DNA from: MGBC163016 sp910588905
GTDB taxonomy: Bacteria; Actinomycetota; Coriobacteriia; Coriobacteriales; Eggerthellaceae
Reading direction: 5' to 3'
Assembly: GCA_948616985.1 (NCBI GenBank)
Contig: CAPGDO010000008.1
Span: 30,291-94,290, forward strand
DNA length: 64,000 nucleotides
Below, piece by piece: positions 25,701-32,718 of the stretch. Numbering within the stretch: the first letter of the stretch is position 1; each line of letters opens with the position of its first letter. The notes under the pieces were generated by a model. That model was given only the letters and a program-made list of their open reading frames with translations. It was not told where the DNA came from and ran no database searches. A program made the position numbers and the translations under genes.

Positions 25701-25922
25701 CGGGTTGTCGGATTCAGCATCCTCTTCTACCTGGAACGCCGTGGAGTCATAAGCCTGCTGGATGGCGTAGGAGCTATTCGTCCAGGAGAAATCAGCACCG
25801 AAGAGCGCTCCGCCTTGCCAGGTAGCAACGGTGGTGCCAACGGCCACGACGCAGAGCGCCACAGCAGCTAGCTTCCCTATCGAAAGCGCGGGGAAGGAGA
25901 TGGGGAGCTTGCCCTTCATCAT
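19767..25922 (-). CDS. Giant BspA-type leucine-rich repeat surface protein (2051 aa)
   Basis: A hydrophobic helix at about 15-35 (uncleaved signal or signal anchor) leads into a low-complexity stretch (about 65-160) with a Gly-Pro run, a beta-rich region (about 190-420), and then tens of LRR_5 repeats of about 23 residues (ADDAFAGCGGLRTLRFP, GERAFSGCVKLETLTLH and similar) arranged in several blocks broken by longer spacers. The last 90 residues are acidic with GPDGPDGPDG repeats and carry no LPxTG motif or membrane helix, so anchoring must be by the N-terminus or non-covalent. BspA-like proteins bind host matrix, other bacteria or carbohydrates. Start and stop overlap its neighbours, an unusual setting for such a protein. 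Confidence 0.9.
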   Translation of the reverse strand: MMKGKLPISFPALSIGKLAAVALCVVAVGTTVATWQGGALFGADFSWTNSSYAIQQAYDSTAFQVEEDAESDNPVSQDDPAEEKAADPGLSASNASGGNAPLSGTVVPSEEEVVIGSGGTASGGNPSQGEGPSGPGPDPGPGPGPGPEGPTKPDPEVPEEIPEIIDPGNRFEEMTDPSLDYVDTKPRYTVEEVHLAGRGKTVVRDATLAPEANRVLLNEVAPYLSGYFVIRKEGSAQTERLELKSEDFRFNADEATRSRPSSKGPFQIQISYRDSGETGVTQIGMDVTCDAYEHRADFTVTNAVGAQITKSTHFNGTQLSIPAEAWELALRELKEPDGTVSSLFLGWEYDGRVAIDVLTVGADVVAFKVTAKGTAPVPAGLRVEAHETAQVLTDIDPATPAISGGCLIVPEGVNAISLAAMKPNGSVTTIRLPSTITDVDIPSVLRAFPNLSTWEVEGANPYFEATNSGYLASKAPDGGCTIVSIPPSSPSAKTMAVTVDEGVVGFGPDAFEGIAWDPWGLRLVFGGDAVEIQDWASLPAEVEVVAPSSINDQAYCRYLSLFSQNRPDLLMAEPVRFWRQDGIYATGIDDDGGAVYFLRDHGAELAYIPDVAVSSYRIPALASRVLTTAFIDCTALTNITIPSTVSSIEAGALTASGLHSIILEAPDAIAIEAGQKLFSDRASYADDFTLYLACEAGSAAHGQWLDQLASCWGSRDEAAAHIVCIGADEGNLETDEGNGAVYKQDGGTLTLLSVPQGVSVLTVKEGTTAIAADAVRGLPDLRALILPESVTDIPSDAFAGCAKLEAVIFPDALAAGAGLSAWAAEVGLTTADGCSSLGLIGASSEHQWDGVGVFYRRVTQGLEAVYALKKAGDLFPDGIITLLSGTTSLAPELFAGDATVCSIAGERSVTQVGARAFEGCTALRNVAVLGSVRSIGAAAFARSGVEGSITLRGVGLVMDASAFEDCARLGEVSFSGTISSLGARAFQGCSSLTRVVFADDLADLAVMGTSVFADCSQLSEVSFSAGVRTIADDAFAGCGGLRTLRFPETGSRITSIGERAFSGCVKLETLTLHRLTMLQTIGADAFSCAASTTRAASDGSVGGALKGSIYFPPTLVSIGDGAFADQRSLEKIYLHGDVSSLKTIGAGAFQGCASLYSVALNEATSGLVIGASAFAGDPKLSSVILPKSLISVGQRAFAQCTSLASLSLKGAAGDPCAWSAVGSEAFYGCEQLQSLDLSSTTLKTIPTRAFAGCTALSMVILPATIVQIGEGAFSGCAALMLLNILAEEPPTIAQDAFEGCDRAQLIVQVPRSEGDQILHRYQTDATWLAVVGGSSEQITTPDVSGAIHMGAGEYRRVGAGYALVRVDPAKVTSGFAPAAGTVRIEKGAFKDCRNLLTVVVPASVSSVAEGAFAGCSALENLVFQGDRPPAFEGDLFAGEAVQDIFRLYVINVNHAPNHFGSLVSLVRFKLVAGGNAFAIEPNTGALYTTYDVATTPVTDVLLRVPRAATGELGSVADTQFVADSAAEGCRGLTRVTLPNSVKSIGAAAFKDSGITVFSGAGELTQIGQSAFEGCTALTQAWFFGGSTNNNVYLPESLRRIGPFAFKGCTSIKTFQMNGQVEEIPEGMLANCTSLTQMSGGAKSILHFKRFGKDLFAGCTAMTTTGASLTAFSSLEEIGEGAYRGCRNLSLAVFPASLQRIGQGAFSGCDSVEFVVFNGASPVSVTGSGLPDVWRSGLVPVFVPQDEGGGMGIAQAYEAAWGSDAPSAGVGAVARSYRTASGNLYAELEVHDSKNIDMVFLSTTTQACSGGNLRVFSHSSYFWKTLYINKGALKGKAYVKRFWAGPNCVGIPARPGIGDGAFDGTGGAQGLTLDLSEMSEVPFVGDHIFGAQAPLGTRIIVKDEKMAEEMSATTDSGRLGSKLLEDYGLRLVRDESITSEVALKLVDAATVTANDADTEEVEEGMLGDVHGEDPGSAPEGTEGIVDEGVIGPDGPDGPDGSDDGDGDLSDATEPAEPGSATDALGDNEGRTGASLEPMLVAALLELTEEERP

Positions 25923-27661
25923 TCCACCCCCGGGCCCGGCGAGGCCAGCTCAGCGCAGATCTGAGCCTCTAGGGTCTCATAGACGATAGGCTTGGAGATG
26001 TGCCCGTTCATGCCCGCCTTGCGGGAGGCCCGCTTGTCTTCCACGTAGGCATCCGCTGAAAGGGCGATGATGGGAATGCTCTGGGCGTCCGGATGGTCCA
26101 TGGCGCGGATGGTTTGGGCCGCCTCGCGTCCGTTCATATTCGGCATCTGGATGTCCATGAGGATGATGGAGTAGGTGCCCGCTTCGCTCGCAGCGAAGAG
26201 GTCGCAGGCTATCTGCCCGTCCAGCGCATGATCCACCGTAGCAACGCCCATCTCCAGGAGCATCTCCTCTGCGATGCCGGCGTTGAGCATATTGTCCTCG
26301 GCCATGAGGATGGTGCTGCCCTCAAGGCGGAAGAGCTTCTCAGCAGCATCAGCCGCCTGAGAATCCACTACCACTGACTGCTGTTCGGCCTGGTAGTCCG
26401 CTATCTGCGCTTCATCGGCCACGGGAAGCCCCAGGTATATCTCGAAGGTGGTGCCCTGCCCCAACTCGGATTCCACCACGATATAACCGCCCATGAGACG
26501 CACGATCTGATCCGAGATGGCCATCCCGAGGCCCGTGCCGCCGAACTGGCGCGACGTGCTTGAAGATTCCTGGGAGAACGGGTCGAAGATGGTCTTCAGG
26601 AATTCCTTGTTCATGCCCTTGCCCGTATCCGCCACGCGGATGACGAAATGCAGGTGATCCTCGGTGGACTGGACATGGAGCAAGCTCACGGTGATGGAAC
26701 CGTCCGCAGGAGTGAACTTCTGAGCATTGGAGACCAGATTCGTGATGACCTGCGCCAGCCTGAGCTCGTCACCCACCACATAAGGATCCTCCAGGTCATC
26801 CCCTTCTACGGTGTACTGGATGCCCTTGGTCTTCGTAGATTCAGCGAAGAGGCCACGCTCGCGCTTCAGCAGGTCGTTCAGGCTGAAGCAGCGGTCTTCC
26901 AGCTCCATCTTCCCATTCTCGATCTTGGAGATATCCAGCACGTTGTTGATGATGGAGAGAAGGTATTGAGTGAGATCATCGGCTTGATGGAGGTATTCTC
27001 GCGTGGCATCCGGCTCGTCCGCATGGATCTGAGCCAGCGCCAGCGTGCCCATGATGCCGTTCATGGGCGTACGGATCTCATGGCTCATGTCGGATAGGAA
27101 CCGCAGCTTGGCCTTCTCGCTTGCCTCAGCCTCTTCGGCCTTGCGCTCCAAGCCCTCTATCAGATCCGCCACCTCTGTGATGTCCCGCAGCTCCGCCACC
27201 CAAAGCCCCGATGTATCACTCGGCCACACCTTGAACGAGCAGTGGCGCACGAGCTTTGTCTGGGCATTCTCTATATCACAGCGGATCTGCAAGAGGCTGC
27301 GTCGGTCCCAGAGGTCGAAGGCCTCTCTCAGATTCCGCCGCGTATCCTTATGAAAGCAGCCATCCAAGCTGTAGGCATCAGAGAGGATCTGCTGTGCAGG
27401 GATACCCGTCAGGGCCTCGAAGGGACCCGAAACCGCACAGACGCACCGCTGGGAAGGGTCGATGGTGAGCAACGCAGCGAAAGGAGCATCTTGGACCGCT
27501 TGCAAAGCCGGAGAGCCTGCAACTGCAGAAGCAGTTCTTCGCGGCTGCAGACGCTTGATGCGCCGAAGCACGGATATGGTTGCCATCAAGAGGATGCAGG
27601 CAACGGCTACGCTCAAGATAGCGCACAGGATCAACGCGTTATCTTCGAGCATCTCCAGCAT
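25919..27661 (-). CDS. Hybrid sensor histidine kinase with C-terminal receiver
   Basis: This 580-residue form has one membrane helix (about 10-32), a PAS-like region (about 52-165), a short coiled coil, HisKA with H194 in DMSHEIRTPMNG, a HATPase with N-box NLVSNAQKF, G1 DTGKGM and G2 GGTGLGMAI, and a receiver domain with phosphoacceptor D503 in ILMDIQMP. It is chosen to start at 27661 because GAGGAGG lies six bases upstream; the longer reading from 27745 lacks a site. No output regulator is adjacent, so phosphotransfer to a distant protein is likely. The stop overlaps the start of the giant LRR gene (ATGATGA). Confidence 0.9.
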   Translation of the reverse strand: MLEMLEDNALILCAILSVAVACILLMATISVLRRIKRLQPRRTASAVAGSPALQAVQDAPFAALLTIDPSQRCVCAVSGPFEALTGIPAQQILSDAYSLDGCFHKDTRRNLREAFDLWDRRSLLQIRCDIENAQTKLVRHCSFKVWPSDTSGLWVAELRDITEVADLIEGLERKAEEAEASEKAKLRFLSDMSHEIRTPMNGIMGTLALAQIHADEPDATREYLHQADDLTQYLLSIINNVLDISKIENGKMELEDRCFSLNDLLKRERGLFAESTKTKGIQYTVEGDDLEDPYVVGDELRLAQVITNLVSNAQKFTPADGSITVSLLHVQSTEDHLHFVIRVADTGKGMNKEFLKTIFDPFSQESSSTSRQFGGTGLGMAISDQIVRLMGGYIVVESELGQGTTFEIYLGLPVADEAQIADYQAEQQSVVVDSQAADAAEKLFRLEGSTILMAEDNMLNAGIAEEMLLEMGVATVDHALDGQIACDLFAASEAGTYSIILMDIQMPNMNGREAAQTIRAMDHPDAQSIPIIALSADAYVEDKRASRKAGMNGHISKPIVYETLEAQICAELASPGPGVE

Positions 27662-27857
27662 ATTCCTCCTCGTCTCATAACTGCCATAATGCTCCAGGAT
27701 CACTATACCTAACCGGAGCTCGCTTTCCCTTTTCAACGAGTACAAAACAGATAGTCAACAACAATTCTACTGATCGGCCGCTGAGGTCAGAAGGGGGTTC
27801 GCTATGATGCATGGCATGAGGGATATACCTGTTGCGCCACCGCCTGAGGAGGTACCC

Positions 27858-28484
27858 ATGACGGAGACGATGACGGAATGGACCTGCACCGATCTTGCAT
27901 CGGCGCTGGCATCGAAAGAGAGCGTACCCGGAGGGGGCGCCGCAGCGGCCTATGCAGGCGCGCTGGCAGCAGCCCTTGGCAGCATGGTGGCGAACTTCAC
28001 CACCGGCAAGAAGAAGTACGCCGCCTACGAAGAGGACATCCAGCACATCCTTGAGGAGAGCACCCGAGCACGCATCCATCTGATGGAGCTGATGGATACC
28101 GATGCCGCTTGCTTCTACCCCCTCTCCCAGGCCTACGGCATCCCCAAAGACGACCCCACCCGGGAGGAAACGCTGGAACAGTGCACGAAGACGGCGCTGA
28201 CAAGCCCTCTCGCCATGATGCAAGAGACGTGCTCGGTGATAGAGTTCTTGGAAGAGCTTGAGCAGAAGGGCTCGAAGCTGCTGCTCTCGGATGTGGGGTG
28301 CGGTGCCGCTTTGGCACGGGCAGCGCTGGAATCCGCCGCCCTGAACGTGGCCGTCAACACCGCCGGGCTCAAGGACCGCGCCTTCGCCGCCTCAGCAGAT
28401 GAGGACTGCGACCGCATGCTCAGGGAATACTGCCCGCGTGCTCAGGCCATCGTGGATGCCGTGATGGCTTCCCTGCGCGCCTGA
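27858..28484 (+). CDS. fchA: Methenyltetrahydrofolate cyclohydrolase, FchA/FTCD-C family
   Basis: The 208-residue helical protein has the family segment VPGGGAAAAYAGALAAALG and VANFTTGKKKY, matching formiminotransferase-cyclodeaminase C-terminal domains and the clostridial FchA cyclohydrolase. It converts 5,10-methenyl-THF to 10-formyl-THF. The GAGGAGGTACCC site before the ATG at 27858 fixes the start. FolD follows 18 bases downstream, so the two consecutive one-carbon steps are co-expressed. In this arrangement FchA probably supplies the cyclohydrolase activity that FolD seems to lack. Confidence 0.88.
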   Translation: MTETMTEWTCTDLASALASKESVPGGGAAAAYAGALAAALGSMVANFTTGKKKYAAYEEDIQHILEESTRARIHLMELMDTDAACFYPLSQAYGIPKDDPTREETLEQCTKTALTSPLAMMQETCSVIEFLEELEQKGSKLLLSDVGCGAALARAALESAALNVAVNTAGLKDRAFAASADEDCDRMLREYCPRAQAIVDAVMASLRA

Positions 28485-28502
28485 GAGAAAGGAAGGGATC
28501 CC

Positions 28503-29360
28503 ATGGCTGAACTGCTCAAAGGCAAACCGGTGGCGGATGCCATCAGCGAAGGGCTCGTGCCGCGGATAGATGCCCTGAAGGGTTCAGGCATCACTCCGAA
28601 ACTCGCTATCATCCGCGTAGGCCAACGGGAAGACGATCTATCCTATGAACGAGGCGCCCAGAGGCGCTTCGAGGGACTGGGGCTTGAGGTGGAGCGGATC
28701 CTCTTGACCGAGGACTGCGCCCAGGAAGACCTCATGAATGCCCTTGACCGCGTAAATGCTGATCCCGCCATCCATGGCTGCCTTCTGTTCCGCCCCCTAC
28801 CAGAGCATCTGGACGAAACTGCCGCCTGCAACGCCCTCGATCCGGCCAAGGATGTGGACGGGATCACCGAAGCATCCCTCTACGGCGTCTTCGCCAACCA
28901 GCAAAAGGGGTTCCCGCCCTGCACGGCAGATGCTTGCCTGAAGCTCTTGCACCACTACGGATACGAGCTCCAAGGTGCGGAGGTCACCGTGGTGGGTCGG
29001 AGCCTGGTCATCGGCAAGCCGGTAGCTATGATGCTGCTGAACAGCAACGCCACCGTGCGCATGACCCACACCCGCACACGGAACTTGGATGAGGCCTGTC
29101 GCGCCGCTGACATCCTCGTGGTTGCCTGCGGTCACGCAGGTACCCTCGGGGCGGATGCCTTGCGCCCTGGGCAGATAGTGGTGGATGTGGGGATCAACTG
29201 GGACGAAGAGGCCCAGAAGCTCGTGGGAGATGTGGCTTTCGATGAGGCGGAGTCCATCGTGAGCGCTCTCACGCCCGTGCCGGGTGGCGTAGGAAGCGTC
29301 ACGACCGCCGTGCTGGCCGAACATGTGGTCCAGGCGGCCGAACGGACCCTTTCGGACTGA
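28503..29360 (+). CDS. folD: Methylenetetrahydrofolate dehydrogenase FolD, probably monofunctional
   Basis: The 285-residue protein matches FolD along its length: KPVADAISEGL, PAKDVDGITE, VTVVGRSLVIGKPVAMML for NAD(P) binding, and LTPVPGGVGSVTTAVL. In bifunctional FolD a lysine four residues after a conserved tyrosine (Y-x-x-x-K) is needed for cyclohydrolase activity. Here the segment is SYERGAQRR: Y48 is kept but position 52 is Ala. With FchA encoded just upstream, the simplest reading is a dehydrogenase-only enzyme. The start has a GGAAGGGATCCC site. A purine and formate metabolism role is likely. Confidence 0.92.
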   Translation: MAELLKGKPVADAISEGLVPRIDALKGSGITPKLAIIRVGQREDDLSYERGAQRRFEGLGLEVERILLTEDCAQEDLMNALDRVNADPAIHGCLLFRPLPEHLDETAACNALDPAKDVDGITEASLYGVFANQQKGFPPCTADACLKLLHHYGYELQGAEVTVVGRSLVIGKPVAMMLLNSNATVRMTHTRTRNLDEACRAADILVVACGHAGTLGADALRPGQIVVDVGINWDEEAQKLVGDVAFDEAESIVSALTPVPGGVGSVTTAVLAEHVVQAAERTLSD

Positions 29361-29577
29361 GGACCGCTCTCACCATCGTCACCTTCTCTGCCTTCTTCCT
29401 TTACCCACCCCGCCTTTCCTGTCAGGCCATATTCCCGTACGTCAACAGGCAGCAAACACCCCGATTGCATCAGGGTGATCGGAGCGTCGAGCCACTCCTT
29501 TCCCCGTAGAGTAGACGCACCAGTCCAGGTGCTCAGCCTGGGAAGCTGGGCAACTATCCCTACAGAAAGGAGCGATC

Positions 29578-29880
29578 ATGGCTATCCTGTCCAACCCCTT
29601 CGTGATGGAAGTCCCCCGCAAGCTGACCGACGAGGAACTGGTGAATGCCATCCGTCAAGATCTCGTAGGTGAGCTTGAGGCTATCCACGAATACGATGCT
29701 CATGTTCAGGCCACGGATAACGAAGACGCCAAGAAGGTCCTCTCTGACATCCGTGACGAAGAGCGCGAGCACATGGGTGAGCTCCTAGAGCTCCTGGAGC
29801 GTCTAGCCCCGGACGAGAAGGGCTTCCATGATGAGGGCCGCGGCGAAGTGCGCGAGATGCTGGACAAGAAGAAGAAATAG
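29578..29880 (+). CDS. Short ferritin-like (rubrerythrin/EncFtn-type) protein
   Basis: The 100-residue protein is helical with metal-ligand patterns GELEAIHEYDAH and IRDEEREHMGEL, the two-motif layout of half-ferritins such as encapsulated ferritins, which build a diiron site between two chains. A lysine-rich tail follows. No encapsulin gene is nearby and no clear cargo-loading peptide is seen, so it may act on its own in iron storage or peroxide defence. The ATG has an AAAGGAGCGATC site. A strong terminator follows. Its final codons are part of an 84-bp sequence repeated beyond the Fic gene. Confidence 0.75.
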   Translation: MAILSNPFVMEVPRKLTDEELVNAIRQDLVGELEAIHEYDAHVQATDNEDAKKVLSDIRDEEREHMGELLELLERLAPDEKGFHDEGRGEVREMLDKKKK

Positions 29881-29946
29881 TCAGCTGAACCGAAGAGCCC
29901 TTCGGGGCTGATCCATAGGCGGCCATCCGATCAGGATGGCCGCTTT
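29863..29946 (+). repeat. 84-bp direct repeat, left copy
   Basis: This sequence covers the last codons (DKKKK stop) of the ferritin-like gene and its terminator. It recurs at 31429-31512 in the same orientation with two mismatches seen (29881 T/C and 29923 C/T). The two copies bracket the Fic gene. Confidence 0.9.
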
Positions 29947-29947
29947 T
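29919..29947 (+). terminator. Intrinsic terminator of the ferritin-like gene
   Basis: GCGGCCATCC (29919-29928) pairs perfectly with GGATGGCCGC (29934-29943) over a GATCA loop, followed by TTTTC. A smaller AGCCC-TTCG-GGGCT hairpin lies just before it. Confidence 0.88.
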
Positions 29948-30051
29948 CTCATACCCTCACAGCTGCCAACGATCGCGATGACCTTCCGTGATCTTCATGA
30001 CGGCCTTCCATAACCGTTCCAGTTGCGGAAAACGAGCGCAAAAAAGGTGAG

Positions 30052-31257
30052 CTACGCCTCCGCTGCTCCAAACAGTCTTTTGATCCCTGAGATACTGGAA
30101 ATATCATCGATCACATCGAGCAATTGGTCCGATTGGTAGAAATCCCCTCTTTTAGCATTTCCCATCGGGCGCAAAACCCCATATTCGCAAGCGCGATTGA
30201 TTATCGATGTCGCCGATCGACGCGTCACCCCAAGCCTCTTCGCAACATACATAGAATCAACGACCGGTTGCTCGACGAGAACTGCAGGTAGGTCACGTAT
30301 TCCAGAACCCTCACGCTCAGTGATGAGATCCGACCACTCATTCAGCACACCGGCTAGCTTATTCGATGACAGATCACCGATGACGATCGCAAGATCGAGT
30401 GCTGATATCATCTGGACGATCATAGGCTCAGGATCTCCACTTTGGTATAGCTTCAGGGCGTTCATGTAGCCATCTATGTTATGAAGCAAACCTGCGGAGA
30501 GCGGAGCTGTGGTATTGACCAAAGGGCCTTCACGATCCAAGAGCTTATGAAGCATCGCACGACCGGTCCTTCCATTACCATCCACAAAGGGATGAATGCT
30601 TTCGAATTGGGCATGGAAGATCGCTACCTTGATGATCGGGTCCACGGAATCGGAATTCGCAAAATCTAGAAGATCATCAAGATAACCAGATACTCGCTTT
30701 GATGCAGGAGGAACATACAAGGCACCGTGCGGACTGAATGGCGAACCTCCTATCCAGACCTGCTCCTCTCTCAATCTCCCTGCATGATCCGGATCGCTCT
30801 CGCTAAGGAGCTCACTGTGAATATGCAAAATGGAGGAGATCGAGATATCGCCGTCAATGTCCAGCGCTTCCCTCATGGCGGAGATATTGCCAGCGATGAT
30901 CCGTGCATTCTTTGGAGCCTTGGGAGACAGTTCAGCGAAGGCGATGTTCCTTGCGCTAGACGTCAGATTCTCTATCTGCGAACTAGCGGCGGATTCGCTT
31001 CTGAGCAATAACATCGGCAAACGGAATGGCAGCGTCTTCTGGCGTTCGTCGAATCTTGCCAACCGGGATCTTGTGTCGGCAATGCGCTCGCTGATCTCCT
31101 TCGATGGGGCATACGATCTGCCACTGATCTTCGGCAAGAGCGCAGCTTTATAGGTTGAACCGATCTTTCGACGTTGGCTCTTTGAGATGAGGACAAGATC
31201 GTCCTCGCTCCTATTCCAAGGCAGATCCTCGTATTTTACAGCTGGCCAGCCGGACAC
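30052..31257 (-). CDS. Fic-family protein (class II, N-terminal inhibitory helix)
   Basis: The 401-residue protein has an N-terminal Fic_N region with the inhibitory motif SSQIEN at 92-97, and the Fic core motif HPFVDGNGRTGR starting at H222, complete for AMP transfer. A C-terminal winged-helix-like part (about 330-390, GVTRRSATSIINRA) could bind DNA. Class II Fic proteins AMPylate targets when the inhibitory glutamate is displaced; some act as self-contained toxin-antitoxin units. The gene is visibly less GC-rich than its surroundings and is bracketed by an 84-bp direct repeat, so it was probably acquired. The gap 29948-30051 holds nothing else. Confidence 0.9.
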   Translation of the reverse strand: MSGWPAVKYEDLPWNRSEDDLVLISKSQRRKIGSTYKAALLPKISGRSYAPSKEISERIADTRSRLARFDERQKTLPFRLPMLLLRSESAASSQIENLTSSARNIAFAELSPKAPKNARIIAGNISAMREALDIDGDISISSILHIHSELLSESDPDHAGRLREEQVWIGGSPFSPHGALYVPPASKRVSGYLDDLLDFANSDSVDPIIKVAIFHAQFESIHPFVDGNGRTGRAMLHKLLDREGPLVNTTAPLSAGLLHNIDGYMNALKLYQSGDPEPMIVQMISALDLAIVIGDLSSNKLAGVLNEWSDLITEREGSGIRDLPAVLVEQPVVDSMYVAKRLGVTRRSATSIINRACEYGVLRPMGNAKRGDFYQSDQLLDVIDDISSISGIKRLFGAAEA

Positions 31258-31319
31258 CGTTTTCCTCCAAGCACCTCGCTTCCATTCATGGAAGTATAGA
31301 GCGGTTACCGTAAAATGAA

Positions 31320-31355
31320 AATAGCGGAAGCTTATTGTATTTCACTTCCGCTATT
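31320..31355 (-). promoter_or_regulatory. Inverted repeat upstream of the Fic gene
   Basis: AATAGCGGAAG (31320-31330) and CTTCCGCTATT (31345-31355) form an 11-bp perfect inverted repeat with a 14-base AT-rich spacer, 63 bp upstream of the Fic start. It could be an operator bound by the Fic protein's winged helix or the end of the mobile islet. The rest of 31258-31428 shows no gene. Confidence 0.5.
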
Positions 31356-31428
31356 AGATATCCAGCGCAATAGAGAATGGACCCTCTTCGCTTCTAGGTC
31401 CATGCCCTGCGAAAAAAGACGCATTGCA

Positions 31429-31512
31429 GACAAGAAGAAGAAATAGCCAGCTGAACCGAAGAGCCCTTCGGGGCTGATCCATAGGCGGTCATCCGATCAG
31501 GATGGCCGCTTT
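31429..31512 (+). repeat. 84-bp direct repeat, right copy
   Basis: This is a near-identical copy of 29863-29946, again with the GACAAG-AAG-AAG-AAATAG codons and the hairpin, but without the rest of the ferritin-like gene. The unit from left to right copy spans 1566 bp. Confidence 0.9.
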
Positions 31513-31517
31513 CTTTT
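31485..31517 (+). terminator. Duplicated terminator
   Basis: GCGGTCATCC and GGATGGCCGC form the same stem as at 29919, with one G-T wobble, followed here by TTTCTTTTT. No plus-strand gene ends just before it, consistent with it being a leftover of a duplication. Confidence 0.75.
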
Positions 31518-31617
31518 TATCTTACATTCCTGTTAGGAATGCCCCGGACGAAGAGCGCCTGCGCTAGGATGAACGCGCTTCATGGGCAGCATCGATACGA
31601 AGAAAGGGGCGGCTGGC

Positions 31618-32655
31618 ATGGGAGCCATCGGATCATTCCTTTCGGGATTCACGAGCAACTTCCAAGCTGCCCTTTTGCTCTGGCCCTTCCTCTCGTTCTC
31701 GCTCACCCTGCCCATCTTGGCCTATCTCTACCATCGGGACGGGCGCTTGCGCTTCTCTTCCTTCGCGGCCGCCTACCTCTCCATGCTCTACGTGTCAGGA
31801 TTGGGATGCTTCACGCTCTATCCCCTCCCTTCAGGTGATACGGGCTTGGGCATCACCTATGGCATCGCCCCGCAACTGAACCCCTTCGCCTTCGTCTCCG
31901 ACATAGCGAAAGATGGCCTCAAGGCGGCCCTGCAGCTTCTCTTCAATATCGTCCTGTTCCTGCCTTTGGGGTTCATCGCGAAGCGCCTTTTGCGCCTGGG
32001 CTTGGGCAAGACCTTCATCCTCTCGCTGGCGGTCACGACCCTCATAGAGACTGCGCAGTTAACGGGCTTCTTCGGCCTCTACCCCTTCGCCTACCGCACA
32101 TTCGATGTAGATGACATCATCTTCAATACCCTCGGCGGGGTAGCAGGCTGGTGGTGCGGCCGCGCCTTGGACCGCTTCCTTCCGGCCGTCCCCTCGGGGC
32201 CACCGCCCAAGACCAACAGCCCCGGGTTCGTGCGCCGATGCGTTGCCCTTTGGGTGGACCTGCTCATCATGGGCTTCTGCACCCTCCTCCCTTGGCTTAT
32301 CATCGCCTTGACATGGGAGGTGTTCACTGATCGGTCCTTCACGTTACCAGGTTTGAATGCCGCTCAGACCGGGGACATCTTCCTCATAGGATGTAGCCTC
32401 ATCTCGTTCCTTGCGGTGGAGGTCATCATCCCCTGGCTGCATGACGGAAGCACTCCGGGCGGTGCGCTCGTACGCATGACCTTCGAAACAGCTCCGCGCA
32501 CAGGCGGGAAGCGCGCTTTGTTCTATGCCGCGAGGAGCGTTGTCCTCCTGTTCTTCTTGGTAGCGCCGCCCTATGCAACGGTCATACTCGGAGTCTTCTA
32601 CCTCTTCGCCCGCAAGATGCCCTACGACTACCTGCCTGCTTCTCCGGCACGATGA
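31618..32655 (+). CDS. VanZ-like and RDD double-domain membrane protein
   Basis: The 345-residue form has a VanZ-like domain in its first half (LNPFAFV, NIVLFLPLGFIAKRL, FDVDDIIFNTLGG) and an RDD domain in the second half (FVRRCVALWVDLLI, then DGSTPGGALVRM). About eight membrane helices are visible. VanZ proteins are linked to low-level teicoplanin resistance, but most family members have no known role. The start at 31618 is preferred because AAGAAAGGGG lies upstream; an earlier ATG at 31582 is possible. The gene stands alone. Confidence 0.83.
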   Translation: MGAIGSFLSGFTSNFQAALLLWPFLSFSLTLPILAYLYHRDGRLRFSSFAAAYLSMLYVSGLGCFTLYPLPSGDTGLGITYGIAPQLNPFAFVSDIAKDGLKAALQLLFNIVLFLPLGFIAKRLLRLGLGKTFILSLAVTTLIETAQLTGFFGLYPFAYRTFDVDDIIFNTLGGVAGWWCGRALDRFLPAVPSGPPPKTNSPGFVRRCVALWVDLLIMGFCTLLPWLIIALTWEVFTDRSFTLPGLNAAQTGDIFLIGCSLISFLAVEVIIPWLHDGSTPGGALVRMTFETAPRTGGKRALFYAARSVVLLFFLVAPPYATVILGVFYLFARKMPYDYLPASPAR

Positions 32656-32718
32656 CGCGCGAAGAGAGAGCACCTTCTCCCTTCAGAAGTCTCCGGACGA
32701 GGAGCGCACAGATGATGC

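Noticed and set aside
29361..29577. Possible tRNA or small RNA between folD and the ferritin-like gene
   Set aside because: No cloverleaf, no T-loop consensus and no clear terminator were found.
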